From contig JAAEQC010000218.1 in the NCBI GenBank assembly GCA_024231905.1, forward strand, positions 186,001-250,000: a DNA stretch of 64,000 bases. Direction: 5' to 3'. Made by a program: the position numbers and the translations under genes. Under the pieces are notes generated by a model. That model worked only from the letters and a program-made list of their open reading frames with translations. It was not told where the DNA came from and searched no databases. How positions within the stretch are numbered: the first letter of the stretch is position 1; each line of letters begins with the position of its first letter. The DNA comes from a bacterium. GTDB lineage: Bacteria > Krumholzibacteriota > Krumholzibacteriia > LZORAL124-64-63. Below are positions 46,781 through 55,650 of the stretch, one piece after another.

Positions 46781-46809
46781 AAAAAGGGGGCGGCCCGAAG
46801 ACCGCCCCC
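46781..46809 (-). terminator. Rho-independent terminator of gdhA
   Basis: On the reverse strand a GC-rich stem of about 10 bp (46800-46809 with 46786-46795) with a short loop is followed by TTTTT, 25 bases after the gdhA stop. Confidence 0.92.
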
Positions 46810-46833
46810 GCGTCGAAACCGTGAGGTTTCTAA

Positions 46834-48195
46834 CTAGACAACACCCTGATCCAGCATGGTGTCGGCAACCTTGACGAAGCCGGCGATGTTGGCACCATTG
46901 ACGTAGTTGCCCGGCGTGCCGTACTCGTCGGCAGCGGCGGCGGACGCGTCGTGGATGTCCTTCATGATCCGCAGCAGCTTGGCGTCGACCTCTTCGCGGG
47001 TCCAGTTGTAACGCATGCTGTTCTGGCTCATTTCCAGACCGGAGACAGCCACGCCACCGGCGTTGGCGGCCTTGCCGGGACCGTAGAGGATCTTGGCGTC
47101 CACGAACTGGTTCACGCCCTCGGGGACGGTCGGCATGTTCGCGCCCTCGGAGACCACGTACACGCCGTTCTTCAGCAGGTTCGCCGCGTCCTTGGCGTTG
47201 ATCTCGTTCTGCGTGGCGCTCGGGAACGCACAGTCGGCCTTGTGGTCCCACAGGGGGTTGTGGTCCGCACTCGCGTCGGCCGGCGTGTAGACGGCGCTGG
47301 AGAACTTCTCGGCGTACTCCTTGATGCGGCCGCGCTTGACGTTCTTCAGCTCCATGATGTAGGCGAGCTTCTCGCGGTCGATGCCGGCCTCGTCGTAGAC
47401 GTAGCCCGAGCTGTCGCTGGCGGTCAGGGGCTTGGCGCCCAGGTCCAGCAGCTTCTCGGCCGCGTACTGGAACACGTTGCCGGAACCGGAGACCAGGGCC
47501 GTCTTGCCCTCGAGGGTCTCGTTGCGCGTCTCGAGCATGTTGGCCGCGAAGTACACGGCGCCGTAGCCCGTGGCCTCGGGACGAATGAGGCTGCCGCCCC
47601 AGTTCCGGCCCTTGCCCGTCAGCACGCCGACGAACTCGTTGCGGAGCTTCTTGTACTGGCCGAACAGGAAGCCGATCTCCCGGCCGCCGACGCCGATGTC
47701 ACCGGCGGGCACGTCGGTGTTGGGGCCGATGTGGCGGAAGAGCTCGCTCATGAAGCTCTGGGTGAAGCGCATGACCTCGAGGTCGCTCTTACCCTTGGGA
47801 TCGAAGTCCGATCCGCCCTTGCCGCCGCCCATGGGCAGGGTCGTCAGGGAGTTCTTCCAGACCTGCTCGAAGGCCAGGAACTTGAGGATGCCCAGGTTCA
47901 CGCTGGGGTGGAAACGCAGGCCGCCCTTGTAGGGGCCGATGGCGCTGCTCATCTCGATACGGAAGCCCTTGTTGACCTGGACTTCACCCTTGTCGTCGAC
48001 CCAGGGAACCCGGAAGAGGATCACGCGCTCGGGCTCGACGCTCCGCTCGAGGATCTTGGCCTTGCGGTACTCGGGGCGTTTCTCCAGCACGGGCCAGATG
48101 GACTCGACGACTTCCTCGACCGCCTGGTGGAATTCCCTCTCGGCAGGGTTCTTGGCGATCACGTTTTCCATGAAGGCAGCAACGTTCTGAGCCAT
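46834..48195 (-). CDS. gdhA: Glutamate dehydrogenase, NADP-type hexameric
   Basis: The 453-residue enzyme converts 2-oxoglutarate, ammonium and NAD(P)H to glutamate. Motifs are GPYKGGLRFHPSVN (substrate lysines), LTTLPMGGGKGGSDFDPKG (catalytic Lys), VPAGDIGVGGREIG, and Rossmann ALVSGSGNVFQYAAEKL. The length and the DIGVGGREIGFLFGQYK segment fit the subfamily I usually NADP-dependent enzyme. The ATG at 48195 is preferred to 48201 because GAGGAG lies at the right distance. A second, NAD-type paralogue lies at 55651-56940. Confidence 0.95.
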   Translation of the reverse strand: MAQNVAAFMENVIAKNPAEREFHQAVEEVVESIWPVLEKRPEYRKAKILERSVEPERVILFRVPWVDDKGEVQVNKGFRIEMSSAIGPYKGGLRFHPSVNLGILKFLAFEQVWKNSLTTLPMGGGKGGSDFDPKGKSDLEVMRFTQSFMSELFRHIGPNTDVPAGDIGVGGREIGFLFGQYKKLRNEFVGVLTGKGRNWGGSLIRPEATGYGAVYFAANMLETRNETLEGKTALVSGSGNVFQYAAEKLLDLGAKPLTASDSSGYVYDEAGIDREKLAYIMELKNVKRGRIKEYAEKFSSAVYTPADASADHNPLWDHKADCAFPSATQNEINAKDAANLLKNGVYVVSEGANMPTVPEGVNQFVDAKILYGPGKAANAGGVAVSGLEMSQNSMRYNWTREEVDAKLLRIMKDIHDASAAAADEYGTPGNYVNGANIAGFVKVADTMLDQGVV

Positions 48196-48419
48196 TTCCA
48201 TTCTCCTCGGGTTGACTGTCTCGAGTGACTCCCGATCCCGCAGAATCGGGACCCATGTGCCGGAAACATGGAAATTCTCCTTGTACCGCGCAAGGTTTTT
48301 CAGGTCCGTGGTGGGATTTGTTGTTCTGGTAACGGATCGGCGGATCCCGGTGTCATGCAACCCGTTGCCCGCCCGTCAGTTCGTATTACCGGACCGGCAT
48401 TGTCAGGTAACCTGCGAGG

Positions 48420-50195
48420 TCACCATATGCACGTTCCCGGACCGGGCCGAATCGCCTCGACCCGCGCGAAAGCACGGGCGCAGAGACGCCAGGCGGGCCA
48501 GGCCAGTAGGGGGATCGCCAGCCACGGCAACACCCACCCCAGGATGCCGAGTCCGGCCAGCTCCGCCGCCCACCCGCGCACCAGGCCACCCACGGCCCAC
48601 TCGGTCACTGTGCGCGTCATGAGCAGACCGTAGCCACCCAGATGTAGGACCATGAGCAGTCCCATGTGGATCCAGAAGACCGTCCGCACCCGCCGCCGGG
48701 TCGCACCCGGTCCCAGGTACCGGAAGATGGACCAGGCCGTGAGCAGGGATCCCACGATCACCGAGCCCAGGAGCAGGGCCACGACGGGTCCGATCTGGCC
48801 GCGCGTAGGCACGAGGCCGTCGGCCACGAGAGTCAGGCCCTGTTCGCCGGTCGCGACACGGCCGTCCGGATCCACGGTCAGGTAGCGGTCCCGGATCACG
48901 TCCGGCTCGACCTCGATACCGTGGGTCCGGGACACAGCCCGGGCGATCTGCCAGGCCACGAAGTCGGGACTGGAGCCGGCGTCGGTGGTGAAGGGTTTCC
49001 ACAGGCCCAGAGGCAGGCCGCGGACGATCTCGAGGCTGGTCGGCGCCACCGTTTCGCCCCAGGGCGCGGTGACGGCCGCAGGCGGATCGCCCCACACGAC
49101 CTCCCAGGTGTCCGTCGGCACCCGCAAGCCCACGTCCGCGTCGTCGTAGACCATGGACTCGACCGGTTCGCGATCGAGCTGGTCGACGGCCGCGCCGACG
49201 AGTCCTCCCACCGTCACCGTGACCATGCCGGGCAGCAACAGCCAGCGCAGCAGCAGGCCGCGCGACACGGGCAGGTGGTCCACCCGGCCCACGTTCTCCA
49301 GGAAGTGCATGATGAAGGCCACAAGCAGGTAGATGGTGATCCAGATGTTGAAGAACTGGGCGAAGTCGGCGTCCTCGGCCCGGTTGGCCACGCCGCCCAC
49401 CACCAGACCCAACAACAGGATCATGGGCAGTCCGAGGATCCAGGTCGCCGGCCACTTGAAGAGCTGGCGCAGGACCATGTGGTGGACCGCGCCGCCGCTT
49501 CGGCGGTGGACCCCCACGGGCCCGGCGACCGAGCCGTCACTCCTGGTCTCTGCTTTGGTCAATACGTCGGGCAACGCCGCCCGCGCGCGCCAAGCCATGG
49601 CTCCGGTCACCAGCACCGGTGCCGCCGCCCAGGCCATGGGCAGCACGGCGAGGATCGCCAGCACGGCCAAGGACCCGGCCGCCAGGAGGATCCGCAAACG
49701 GTGCCAGCCGGGGGCCGCCGCCGGATCCGCCAGGGGGGAACGCCAGGCGGCCAGGAAGAGGGAAAGGGATACCAGCACCGCCCCGGGTCTCACGAAGTGC
49801 AACAGCACGGTCCCGGTCTCCACCAGGCCGGACCGGGACAGTCGGCTGATGAGCACCGTGAATCCGGCCACGACCGCCGCCATGGTCAGGAGCATCAACA
49901 CGGCCGCCAGCAGGAGCGCCCGGGCGTGGTCCGTCCACAGCTCGCGCGCCGTGACGGGCAGTCCCAGTGCCCAGTCGCCGCCGCGCCGTCCCGTATCGTT
50001 CAACACGAGCAGAGAGAGGGCGCCCAGCAGGAGCACGAACTGGAGCAGATCGCCAAACTCGAGGCCGAGGACCGCCCCGCGGGTCGCGCGTTCGAAGGCT
50101 ACGAGGTTCAGGCCCACCGAGGCCGTCGAGGCGGCCACCAGCGCGCTCTTGGGCATGGCCCGCAACAGGGGATGACTCCGCACGGCATCCCGCAT
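48420..50195 (-). CDS. ABC transporter permease, ABC-2 type
   Basis: The 591-residue membrane protein has about six hydrophobic segments in the N-terminal half, a hydrophilic segment with external-looking sequence around residues 340-460 (VESMVYDDADVGLRVPTDTW...), and several more helices at the end. It is encoded immediately after an ABC ATPase (overlap TGATG) and a GntR regulator, so it is the permease of that system. The substrate is unknown. A GTG three bases before the ATG is an alternative start. Confidence 0.8.
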   Translation of the reverse strand: MRDAVRSHPLLRAMPKSALVAASTASVGLNLVAFERATRGAVLGLEFGDLLQFVLLLGALSLLVLNDTGRRGGDWALGLPVTARELWTDHARALLLAAVLMLLTMAAVVAGFTVLISRLSRSGLVETGTVLLHFVRPGAVLVSLSLFLAAWRSPLADPAAAPGWHRLRILLAAGSLAVLAILAVLPMAWAAAPVLVTGAMAWRARAALPDVLTKAETRSDGSVAGPVGVHRRSGGAVHHMVLRQLFKWPATWILGLPMILLLGLVVGGVANRAEDADFAQFFNIWITIYLLVAFIMHFLENVGRVDHLPVSRGLLLRWLLLPGMVTVTVGGLVGAAVDQLDREPVESMVYDDADVGLRVPTDTWEVVWGDPPAAVTAPWGETVAPTSLEIVRGLPLGLWKPFTTDAGSSPDFVAWQIARAVSRTHGIEVEPDVIRDRYLTVDPDGRVATGEQGLTLVADGLVPTRGQIGPVVALLLGSVIVGSLLTAWSIFRYLGPGATRRRVRTVFWIHMGLLMVLHLGGYGLLMTRTVTEWAVGGLVRGWAAELAGLGILGWVLPWLAIPLLAWPAWRLCARAFARVEAIRPGPGTCIW

Positions 50196-51085
50196 CACGC
50201 GTCCCTCCCGGCCAGTTCAAGGAACATGTCCTCCAGGGAGAGGGGGCGGCAGGCGGCTTCGGTCAGGCCCAGGTTCTTCTCCAGTTCCCGGGTGCAGCTT
50301 TCGGCGTCGCGGGCAAAGACCGCGTGCAGGGACGGTCCCCGTTCACGCACGCACAGGCAATCCTCCAGGGCGAGCATGGTCGCCGCCGGCACCGCACCGG
50401 CAGGTACGAGGGCCAGGCAGTAGCCCTCGCGGATGTCGTCCAGGGGACTGTCGATCCACTTCTGGGTCTCGTGGATCATGACCAGGCGGCTGGCCATGCG
50501 CTCCACGTCGCCCATGTGGTGGGACGAGAAGAGGATGGTCGTGCCGGTCTCGTTGAGCAGGCGGATGGAGGTCTCCAGGAACTCCCGCCGCGCTACGGGA
50601 TCGAGCCCGCCGGCCGGTTCGTCAAGGATCAACAGCTCGGGCCGGTGGCTCACTGCGCACAGCAACGCCACCTGGCGGGCCTGCCCCCGGCTGAGATCCG
50701 AGATTTTCCGGCCGACGGGCAGTTCGAATCGCGCCAGGAGGTCGTCGGCCGCCTCCTCCTGCCAGTCGGGAAAGAGCTCGCGGTGCAGGTCGAGGACCCG
50801 GCCCACGGTCATGAAAGCGGGCAGTTCCTGGTCTTCGGCCACGAAGCCGATGCGGCGGCGCACGGCGACCGGATCCTGGCGCGGATCCAGGCCGAAGACG
50901 CGGACGGTGCCCTGGTTCGGGGCGAGCATGCCCATGATCAGGCGGATGAGCGTGGTTTTGCCGGCGCCGTTGCGGCCCAGCAGGCCCACCACCTCGCCGG
51001 ACTCCACCGTCAGGCCCAGGTTGCCGAGCACGGTACGGCCCCCGAAGCCCCGGTTCAGATCCCTCACCTCGAGCACGTTCATCAT
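50195..51085 (-). CDS. ABC transporter ATP-binding protein
   Basis: The 296-residue ATPase has Walker A GLLGRNGAGKTTLI, Q-loop FVAEDQELP, a signature LSRGQARQVALL with Arg instead of the usual first Gly, Walker B LLILDEPAGGLD and H-loop SSHH. A C-terminal extension of about 80 residues contains several Cys. The ATG overlaps the GntR stop by ATGA. This operon layout is that of YtrA-type systems for envelope stress or peptide export. Confidence 0.88.
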   Translation of the reverse strand: MMNVLEVRDLNRGFGGRTVLGNLGLTVESGEVVGLLGRNGAGKTTLIRLIMGMLAPNQGTVRVFGLDPRQDPVAVRRRIGFVAEDQELPAFMTVGRVLDLHRELFPDWQEEAADDLLARFELPVGRKISDLSRGQARQVALLCAVSHRPELLILDEPAGGLDPVARREFLETSIRLLNETGTTILFSSHHMGDVERMASRLVMIHETQKWIDSPLDDIREGYCLALVPAGAVPAATMLALEDCLCVRERGPSLHAVFARDAESCTRELEKNLGLTEAACRPLSLEDMFLELAGRDA

Positions 51086-51474
51086 TCGTCCTCCTCTGCC
51101 GCGGCGGCAGCGAGCAATTCACGGAACAGGGCCTCCGCCTCCAGCGGTTCGACACCCATGCGGTAGGCCATTTGAGCGGCCGGCGCCAGGCTCGCGCGAA
51201 GCTGTTCGCGGCGGCGATCGGCCAAATCGCCGGCGTCGTGTTCCGCCACCACCAGCGGCAGACCGGGCCGGCGTTCGAGAACCCCCTCGTGGACGAGGAG
51301 ATTGTAGGCCTTGCTGATCGTCATGGGATTCACCCCCAGGGGTACCGAGAGACTGCGGATCGACGGCATCTCGTCGCCGGGCTTCAGCACGCCGCCGGCC
51401 ACGTGGGTCCGGACCTGGTCCATGAGTTGCCGGAAGATGGGCACCCCGCTACCGGGGTCGACATAGAAGAGCAT
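51082..51474 (-). CDS. GntR-family regulator, YtrA subfamily
   Basis: The 130-residue protein has the GntR winged helix at the N terminus: PIFRQLMDQVRTHVAGGVLKPGDEMPSIRSLSVPLGVNPMTISKAYNLLVHEGVLE. The short C-terminal part fits YtrA regulators, which lack a large ligand domain and control the adjacent ABC transporter. GGAGG lies 11 bases before the ATG at 51474. A palindrome in its promoter region suggests autoregulation. Confidence 0.88.
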   Translation of the reverse strand: MLFYVDPGSGVPIFRQLMDQVRTHVAGGVLKPGDEMPSIRSLSVPLGVNPMTISKAYNLLVHEGVLERRPGLPLVVAEHDAGDLADRRREQLRASLAPAAQMAYRMGVEPLEAEALFRELLAAAAAEEDE

Positions 51475-51534
51475 GTTCGGTTCTGCCTCCGTCGACTTGG
51501 CCCGCCTCGAATTCGTATCGATCCTGAAGTGACC

Positions 51535-51570
51535 ATGCACTGCATTAGTGCATATGTCAAGTAATACACC
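51535..51570 (-). promoter_or_regulatory. Candidate operator and promoter of the GntR-ABC operon
   Basis: A 7-bp palindrome ATGCACT-n5-AGTGCAT spans 51535-51553. It overlaps the region just after a reverse-strand TTGACA (51555-51560). AGTGCA at 51547 and TACACC at 51565, 12 bases apart, also approximate the AGTGTA-n13-TACACT pattern described for YtrA. The -10 is weak. Confidence 0.45.
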
Positions 51571-51607
51571 TAACGAAGGGAAAGGTTGCAGATTTTTTCC
51601 GACGGGA

Positions 51608-51636
51608 TTGCAGAGCCCCTCCCCGGCGTGTTAGGT
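51608..51636 (+). promoter_or_regulatory. Candidate promoter of the Rho_N-like gene
   Basis: TTGCAG and TTAGGT are separated by 17 bases, about 39 bases before the ATG at 51675. Confidence 0.42.
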
Positions 51637-51674
51637 TTTCGGCTCGGCAAGGGGATCTCATCGGGAGGAAAACC

Positions 51675-51995
51675 ATGGAATATCATGAGTTGCAGAAAAC
51701 ACGGGTCGCCGACCTGCGCGACATGGTCAAGGAAAAGCTGCCCGATATCGAGGGCGTCATCGGCCTGAAGAAGGAGGAGCTCGTCGACCTCCTGGCCGAC
51801 CACCTGGGCATCGAGAAGCCTTCCAAGCAGGTCGCCGCAGGCCTGGGCAAGCGAAAGATCAAGGCGACGATCAAGGAGTTGAAGGCCAAGCGCGTAGCCG
51901 CGCAGGAGGCCAAAGACACCAAGGAACTCAAGAAGTACCGACGCCTGATCCATCGCGAGAAGCGCAAATTGCGCCGGCTCATGCAGCTGTCCTGA
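51675..51995 (+). CDS. Small basic protein with Rho N-terminal-like domain
   Basis: The 106-residue product opens with LQKTRVADLRDMVKEKLPDIEGVIGLKKEELVDLLADHLGI, the helix-extended-loop-helix pattern of the Rho termination factor N-terminal (SAP-like) domain, followed by a Lys/Arg-rich helical tail (KRKIKATIKELKAKR...KLRRLMQLS). It probably binds nucleic acid; function unknown. GGGAGGA precedes the ATG. Its stop codon is the first part of a very long hairpin. Confidence 0.72.
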   Translation: MEYHELQKTRVADLRDMVKEKLPDIEGVIGLKKEELVDLLADHLGIEKPSKQVAAGLGKRKIKATIKELKAKRVAAQEAKDTKELKKYRRLIHREKRKLRRLMQLS

Positions 51996-52083
51996 CCTGA
52001 GTACGACAGAAGACGGCTCCCGGACCGCCTCGCGCTTTAAGCGGGGTCATCGGGGGCCGTCTTCTGTCGTACTCAGGTCGGGG
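51990..52083. repeat. Long perfect inverted repeat (24-bp arms)
   Basis: Arms 51994-52017 and 52056-52079 are perfectly complementary over 24 bases, separated by 38 bases. The pairing extends inward by five more with one wobble (to 52022/52051) and outward with wobbles to 51990/52083. The loop can form a further small stem around GCTTTAAGC. There is no T-run on either side, so it is not a typical terminator. It begins inside the stop codon of the Rho_N-like gene. Confidence 0.9.
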
Positions 52084-52178
52084 GCGGTGGTCAGAACGGC
52101 GAAATTGGAACCGTCGGGAGGGGACGCCGTGCGGGATGGACGACGAGAAATACTCGACAACGGAGCGGGGAACTGGTG

Positions 52179-52907
52179 ATGACGACGACTGATCTGGGCA
52201 GGGGCGCGGTGCTGTACACGTTTCCGCCCGACGCCGGGGACTTCGCCACTTGCATCGCGGCGCTGGTCCACGGCGATCGGGCTTTGCTGATCGATAGCGG
52301 CTATGAGCGACACGCCACCCGGATGATCGAGTATCTGGGTGCGCGGGTGACCGTCGATACCGTCGTCCTCTCCCACGAGCATGAGGATCATAGCCACGGC
52401 TGCCGGGTCCTGCCCGAATGCCGAATCGTGGCCGCGCCGAATTTTCCCGGCCACGTGCTGCCGGGCCGACGAATCGACGCGGTTGATACGGGCGACCGAC
52501 TGGTCTTCGGTCCCTTCCGGCTGGAGTTCTTCGTCACACCGGGGCACAGCCACCACCATCTGGTTACGCGGGTCGATCGCGACTGGGCCCATGCCGGGGA
52601 CCTGATCATCCACACGGCCGACCGGTGCCCGACACCCCCCTACCTGGCCGACGGCGGGTCGCTGACCGCTCATCTTGAGAGTCTCGCGGCGCTGGCAGGG
52701 CTGAAAGCCCGGCAGGTGGTGTGCGGGCACGGACCCGTGCTGGCCGGAACAGCGGTGATCGACGACGCCATCGCCCGGCGCACCGAATACCTGCACCGGC
52801 TCGAAGCGGCCAAGACGGCTATTCCCCTCGCGACGGGCCCCGATGCCCGGACCCGTCACGACTTCCATCGCATGAATCTGGAGAAGCTCGGGCTGGCAGA
52901 GGCCTGA
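52179..52907 (+). CDS. Metallo-beta-lactamase-fold hydrolase
   Basis: The 242-residue protein has the metal motif SHEHEDHSHG (HxHxDH) near residue 67, then FFVTPGHSHHHLV with the third-site His, GDLIIHTAD with the bridging Asp and CGHGPV with the final His. The fold is shared by glyoxalase II, RNase Z-like and quinolinase enzymes, so the substrate cannot be set. A GTG at 52176 is an alternative start three bases upstream. There is no close operon partner. Confidence 0.85.
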   Translation: MTTTDLGRGAVLYTFPPDAGDFATCIAALVHGDRALLIDSGYERHATRMIEYLGARVTVDTVVLSHEHEDHSHGCRVLPECRIVAAPNFPGHVLPGRRIDAVDTGDRLVFGPFRLEFFVTPGHSHHHLVTRVDRDWAHAGDLIIHTADRCPTPPYLADGGSLTAHLESLAALAGLKARQVVCGHGPVLAGTAVIDDAIARRTEYLHRLEAAKTAIPLATGPDARTRHDFHRMNLEKLGLAEA

Positions 52908-52921
52908 TCGGGACCAGGCTC

Positions 52922-55648
52922 TCAGTCCAGGTCCAGGGGGCGGGCCGCGTCGGTGATGGCGCCGATCTTGGCGGCCAGGCCGGTGCCTGCGACCACCTCG
53001 GCGGTGGTCAGGAAGGTGACATCGAGCATTCCATCGACTCGCACGCCCGTGCGGGAGAAATTCATCTCGGCCAGGGCCCCGCTCCAACCCTCGAACCAGG
53101 CTTCCAGGGGCCGGCGGTCCGGCGCGTCATCGCTCATGTGGACCAGCAGGTCGATGTCGCTGTCGGGCCCGGCCGTCCCGTTCTTCACCGAGCCGTAGAG
53201 GTAGACGCCCGAGACGCCGTGGGCCTCGGCGTCCATGGAACGCACCATGCGTTCGGCCATGCGGAAGCGCCAGCGCCAGAACTGGCGCGGTTCGATGCTC
53301 GTGGCCGGAGGTGCATCCGACACGGGCTGCGGGCGGTCCGTGGGCGAGGCCAGCATGGCCAGCGCCTCGTCCGTGTCGGCGTTCAGCAGCACCCGCAACA
53401 CCCGGCCGTCCGTCGCCGCCTGCACATCGATCACGCGCAGGCAGTGGGCCAGGTCGGCGTATTCGGGCAGCATCTCCGGCAGGAGGTTCGGCGCCGTGCG
53501 CAGGAGACCCTCGGCAAAGTCCGAGTCGTCGTCCGGATACAGGGGCAGGTAGCGGATGTCCGCCTCCACCAGATCCTGGAAGAAGTGGGTGCCGAAACTC
53601 AGGTCGGGCACATAGTTGCCCTGGCGCCGGGCGATCTCCACGAGCATGGCTGTGTTGTTGATGTCCGCGTAGGTGACACGCACACCCAGCTTGATGTCGC
53701 CGCGGCTGCCCCAACGGCCCGGCCCCATGAGGACGAAGCGACGCCTGGGGAGAGCCCGGTTGAGCTTGCCCACGGCCCGGCCGACCCGGCGCATGGCCTC
53801 GGCATCGGGCAGGCGGCTGTAGGCCTCCGCCTCCACCCACACGACGTGGCTGAGATCCGGGACCCAGCCGTTGGACACGAAGCGGCGCGCGGCGAAAACC
53901 ACATCCTCGTCGTCCACGTCCCGGGGAATGACCGCCGGCGCGTTCTCCGCGGTCACCGCCTGGGGCCGGCACTGGAGCAGATAGATGTCCCGGCCGTCGT
54001 GAGCGAACTCGATGTCCACCGGCGTGCCCAGGTGCTCCTCCAGCAGGGTCATGAGGGCGTGGGCCTTGGGGACGAAGTCCGTGTCGGCCAGGAGGCCCTC
54101 CAGGTCGGCGACGATCTCGTCCTTCTCCGGGTCCAGCAGCAGTTGGCTCGCCCGCTCGGTGCGCTCACCCCGGACCACCGAGAAGATCTTGTCCACCAGG
54201 GGATAGTCGCCGTTCGTGCGACGGAGCAGGTCGACCAGCGACACGGTCTCGAAACGGCGCTCCTCCAGGTTGATGACATCCGCCTGTCGCGGGCTGTACC
54301 GCACGACCTCGTCCAGGGTCTGATTGGCGCGCAATCCAGGCAATGCGGGCACGGCCAGGACCGGAAAGTCGTCGGTGCGGTCCACCGCGCGCGTGCCCAG
54401 CCCGGGGACGAGACGCAGCAGGCCGTCCTCCCGCTGGATGCGCGAGGACCAGCGGAATTCGTTGCGACCGTAGGCCACACCCGCGAAGGCCGGCAGGTAC
54501 CAGGGGCCGACGCGGGTGCCGACCACCTCCTGGATGAGGATGCCCATCTCCTCCACGAACTCCTGGAGGCCGCGCTCACGCCGGTACTCGATGGGGTCCG
54601 GGCCGAGGGTCGACGCCCACACCTCGGCCACGGCCATGAGCAGGGCGTCCAGGCGTTCGGCGCGGGTGCCCTGGTTGGGCACGAAGAGGCTCTTGTACTT
54701 GCCGGAGAACGCAGTGCCGAAACGGTCTTCCAACAGACTCGAACTGCGCACGATGAGGGGCGCCTCGCCGAAGTACTCCAGGGCCCGCGTCAGGCCAGCG
54801 ATCACTTCCGACGGAAAGGAACTGGCGCGGAAAAGCTTGATCAGATTGGGATACTCGCGCCGCACCTGGGAGACGTCCTTGAACTTCTGTTCCATGACGT
54901 CGTCGAGGTCGTTGAGCTTGATGAAGTCCATGACTGCGTCCGAGGCCATGTACCAGGTGCGCGGGGTCTTCACGCCGGCCAGCCCGCGCCGTTCGGCTTC
55001 GGGGGTTTCCAGGATCCATTTGGCCAGCAGCATGCCGGCCGCCTTGCCCCCCAGCTTCCCCATGCAGCCGCCGGTCATGATGATGCGGTCCAGGAGGTCG
55101 TGGAAGTCCGTGATGCGGACCACTTCCTTGCCCACCGTGATGTAGTCGAGTTGCTCGGTGAGGAAGCGCTGGATGAGCGAGACGCGGAGGCTCTTCAGGG
55201 TGCTCGGGGCCAGGCCGCTGCGCCCGCGCAGCACGTCGTTGTAGCGGCGGATGGCCTCGGCGATCTCGGGCATGGTGCTGCGGGGGTCGCCCACGACGGT
55301 GCTGAAGAAGCTGGCCTTGTCCTCCTGGAGCCACTTGCGCAGGCGGGTGAGGATCTCGTCGTCGCCCAGGAAGCGGTCGGCCAGTTCGAAGGGCCGGCCT
55401 TCCATGAGGACCGAGCCTTCCAGGTGTTCCTGGGGACCGGGCATGTTGGGTCCCGACTGGTCGCCGGAGGAATCGTCCACCTCGTCGAGCATACGCTCGG
55501 CGTCGGCCAGCCCAATGGAGCACAGGTGGTTGAGCATCTTGCGCGAGACCCGCAGGAACTGATGACTGCGGGTCTCGCGGATCTTGTCCAGTTCGGTCCG
55601 CCAGGCGGGCACGCCGCGGTCGTCGCCGCTGCCGCCGCCGGGCGTCAC
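52922..55648 (-). CDS. PEP-synthase-like ATP-grasp protein with C-terminal nucleotidyltransferase domain
   Basis: The product is about 908 residues. Residues about 180-590 form a PPDK_N/PEP-synthase ATP-grasp domain: MTGGCMGKLGGKAAGMLLAK, LIVRSSSLLEDRFGTAFSGKY, and DIEFAHDGRDIYLLQCRP. The phosphohistidine swivel (TSHAA motif) and PEP-binding barrel of true PEP synthases are absent; instead comes a domain with LMGPGRWGSRGDIKLGV and FGTHFFQDL. The last ~110 residues hold a polymerase-beta-type nucleotidyltransferase motif GSVKNGTAGPDSDIDLLV. No function is known to me. The GTG at 55648 just after the dehydrogenase stop is chosen; a TTG at 55675 is possible. Confidence 0.75.
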   Translation of the reverse strand: MTPGGGSGDDRGVPAWRTELDKIRETRSHQFLRVSRKMLNHLCSIGLADAERMLDEVDDSSGDQSGPNMPGPQEHLEGSVLMEGRPFELADRFLGDDEILTRLRKWLQEDKASFFSTVVGDPRSTMPEIAEAIRRYNDVLRGRSGLAPSTLKSLRVSLIQRFLTEQLDYITVGKEVVRITDFHDLLDRIIMTGGCMGKLGGKAAGMLLAKWILETPEAERRGLAGVKTPRTWYMASDAVMDFIKLNDLDDVMEQKFKDVSQVRREYPNLIKLFRASSFPSEVIAGLTRALEYFGEAPLIVRSSSLLEDRFGTAFSGKYKSLFVPNQGTRAERLDALLMAVAEVWASTLGPDPIEYRRERGLQEFVEEMGILIQEVVGTRVGPWYLPAFAGVAYGRNEFRWSSRIQREDGLLRLVPGLGTRAVDRTDDFPVLAVPALPGLRANQTLDEVVRYSPRQADVINLEERRFETVSLVDLLRRTNGDYPLVDKIFSVVRGERTERASQLLLDPEKDEIVADLEGLLADTDFVPKAHALMTLLEEHLGTPVDIEFAHDGRDIYLLQCRPQAVTAENAPAVIPRDVDDEDVVFAARRFVSNGWVPDLSHVVWVEAEAYSRLPDAEAMRRVGRAVGKLNRALPRRRFVLMGPGRWGSRGDIKLGVRVTYADINNTAMLVEIARRQGNYVPDLSFGTHFFQDLVEADIRYLPLYPDDDSDFAEGLLRTAPNLLPEMLPEYADLAHCLRVIDVQAATDGRVLRVLLNADTDEALAMLASPTDRPQPVSDAPPATSIEPRQFWRWRFRMAERMVRSMDAEAHGVSGVYLYGSVKNGTAGPDSDIDLLVHMSDDAPDRRPLEAWFEGWSGALAEMNFSRTGVRVDGMLDVTFLTTAEVVAGTGLAAKIGAITDAARPLDLD

Positions 55649-55650
55649 GC

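Noticed and set aside
51990-52083. Long inverted repeat as an ordinary rho-independent terminator
   Set aside because: No T-run follows on either strand and the arms are far longer than usual.
52922-53260. MNT-type toxin-antitoxin component
   Set aside because: The nucleotidyltransferase motif is the C terminus of a ~908-residue protein and no HEPN partner gene is adjacent.
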